NCBI GenBank assembly: GCA_937926755.1
Contig: CALBBA010000335.1
Location: forward strand, 1 to 5,722
DNA: 5,722 bases
Source: an uncultured Collinsella sp.
GTDB taxonomy: Bacteria; Actinomycetota; Coriobacteriia; Coriobacteriales; Coriobacteriaceae
Direction of reading: 5' to 3'
The translations under genes and the position numbers were made by a program. This document shows positions 5,051-5,722 of the stretch, piece by piece. The notes below the pieces were generated by a model that saw only the letters and a program-made list of their open reading frames with translations, did not search any database and was not told where the DNA came from. Every line of letters begins with the position of its first letter. Within the stretch, counting starts at the first letter, position 1.

Positions 5051-5503
5051 ATGCTCAGCATTCACTACGGCGACAGAGACGATGTGATTTATGACACGTC
5101 GACATTCTTTGATTACAGCTATTCTCCCTCTTGGCTGCAAGATCCCCTGTCACAACGCATTATCAAATCTATTGATAATGGCACTGTTCTTGGCGCAAAC
5201 GCAATTGACACCAAGGTGCTTGGCGTTATTCCGCCAGAGAAACTATCAACGGGCACCAAAACACTTCTACTGATGCTCTTTATGCCTCAAAACCTCTACA
5301 ACGCCTCAACCTGCGGGGATAATTGCGCCTATTGGATCTTGCGCATCGCCTCCAAACATGACATCACCATCAACCTCTACCATATGATGGATTTTGGCAA
5401 AGCGCGTTTTACAGCCCGTGTCATCAATTCCGGACAGATTGTTCATACCATGGATGAGCTTGTCCTTATCTCGGCAAAATGTCTGAGGGAGGCTCGAGCA
5501 TGA
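5051..5503 (+). CDS. DUF4869 domain protein
   Basis: The start at ATG 5051 follows GGAGGA (5042-5047); upstream in-frame codons are out of place for the family. The 150-residue cytoplasmic protein matches, from memory, the DUF4869 family over its whole length: N-terminal MLSIHYGD, TVLGANAID (45-53), VLGVIPPEKLSTGTKTLLL (56-74), NASTCGDNCAYWIL (84-97) and NLYHMMDF (108-115), ending VHTMDELVLISAKC. The N-A-S-T-C-G-D-N-C segment, with two cysteines and acidic residues, is the most conserved part. No enzymatic activity is known to me. Family members are commonly encoded next to a small P-loop ATPase, as here, where the stop codon overlaps the next start in ATGA (5500-5503), pointing to translational coupling and a shared function. 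The protein appears intact, unlike its partner. Confidence 0.85.
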   Translation: MLSIHYGDRDDVIYDTSTFFDYSYSPSWLQDPLSQRIIKSIDNGTVLGANAIDTKVLGVIPPEKLSTGTKTLLLMLFMPQNLYNASTCGDNCAYWILRIASKHDITINLYHMMDFGKARFTARVINSGQIVHTMDELVLISAKCLREARA

Positions 5504-5722
5504 GAGGGGAATACCAGCTGACCGTAAGGACCAATAAAGTTCAGGTCAAACTCACCATTCGCCGAAACCTCACCATCATCCAAGGCAAAAGCGCAACAGG
5601 CAAAACCACTCTGTTGGACAGCCTCCGTGCATACGAAAACCTAGGAGCCCAAAGCGGGATAATCGTTAACTGCGCAGCCCCCTGCCGCGCCATCTGCGGC
5701 AAAGAGTAGGAAACCGAACTCG
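5500..5722 (+). pseudogene. P-loop ATPase interrupted by an amber codon, partial
   Basis: From ATG 5500, overlapping the DUF4869 stop, the frame encodes a beta-rich start (YQLTVRTNKVQVKLTIRRN) and then a Walker A motif, GKSATGKTT at residues 29-37, followed by LLDSLRAYE. It stops at TAG 5707-5709 after 69 residues, in the segment PCRAICGKE. Full-length ATPases of this kind are far longer. The reading continues in the same frame after the stop as ETEL to the window edge, and in related proteins, as I recall, a tryptophan commonly occupies this place (pattern G-[KR]-[DN/E]-W). A single TGG-to-TAG change would therefore explain it. No frameshift is needed. It may be a true pseudogene, a sequencing error, or a suppressed codon; the rest of the gene lies outside the window. 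Confidence 0.72.

Noticed and set aside
4823..5140. 105-codon minus-strand ORF
   Set aside because: It overlaps the 5' end of the DUF4869 gene and its promoter region in antisense, and the product is Cys-rich without motifs.

Overview
The window looks like accessory DNA from a Gram-positive bacterium, most likely an actinobacterium of the Coriobacteriia type (Olsenella, Atopobium, Collinsella or Eggerthella relatives). That placement is inferred from the Gly/Trp/Tyr-rich cell-wall-binding repeats of the first gene, the moderate to high GC of its coding sequence and the strong AGGAG-type ribosome binding sites. It is not proven by any marker gene. Base composition changes along the window. Hand counts give 40/60 G+C at 1-60, 24/60 at 2041-2100 and 19/60 at 4801-4860, so the middle looks acquired relative to the left flank.

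Layout: (1) 1-852, minus strand: the N-terminal 284 residues of a secreted protein with a signal peptide and about nine 20-residue cell-wall-binding repeats, cut by the window edge. (2) 853-1776: a stretch of uncertain content with an unrecognised C-terminal gene remnant on the plus strand (1037-1168), converging on a possible small secreted protein on the minus strand (1165-1605), then the upstream region of the next operon. (3) 1777-4663, plus strand: the most interesting part. It holds a GHKL ATPase fused to a C-terminal STAS-like (DUF4325) domain, a previously unannotated 25-codon ORF with its own ribosome binding site, and a SIR2-like protein whose start codon overlaps the stop of the small ORF. 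(4) 4664-5050: an AT-rich region of about 390 bases with no convincing gene but with dyads and repeated short motifs that look regulatory. (5) 5051-end: a DUF4869 protein overlapping by ATGA a P-loop ATPase gene, which is interrupted by a TAG stop after 69 codons.

How they may work together (inference): the GHKL-STAS protein has the parts of an anti-sigma-type partner switch (RsbW-like ATPase plus RsbV-like STAS) on one chain, behind an unrecognised N-terminal region that could be a sensor. The SIR2-like protein is the likely output, because SIR2-family domains are recurrent NAD-depleting effectors in anti-phage systems, although this one lacks the usual catalytic histidine at the expected place. 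The 25-residue ORF sits between them, translationally coupled to the SIR2-like gene, and may set its dosage. I do not recognise this exact combination as a named system. The DUF4869/ATPase pair downstream is a second accessory module of unknown function.
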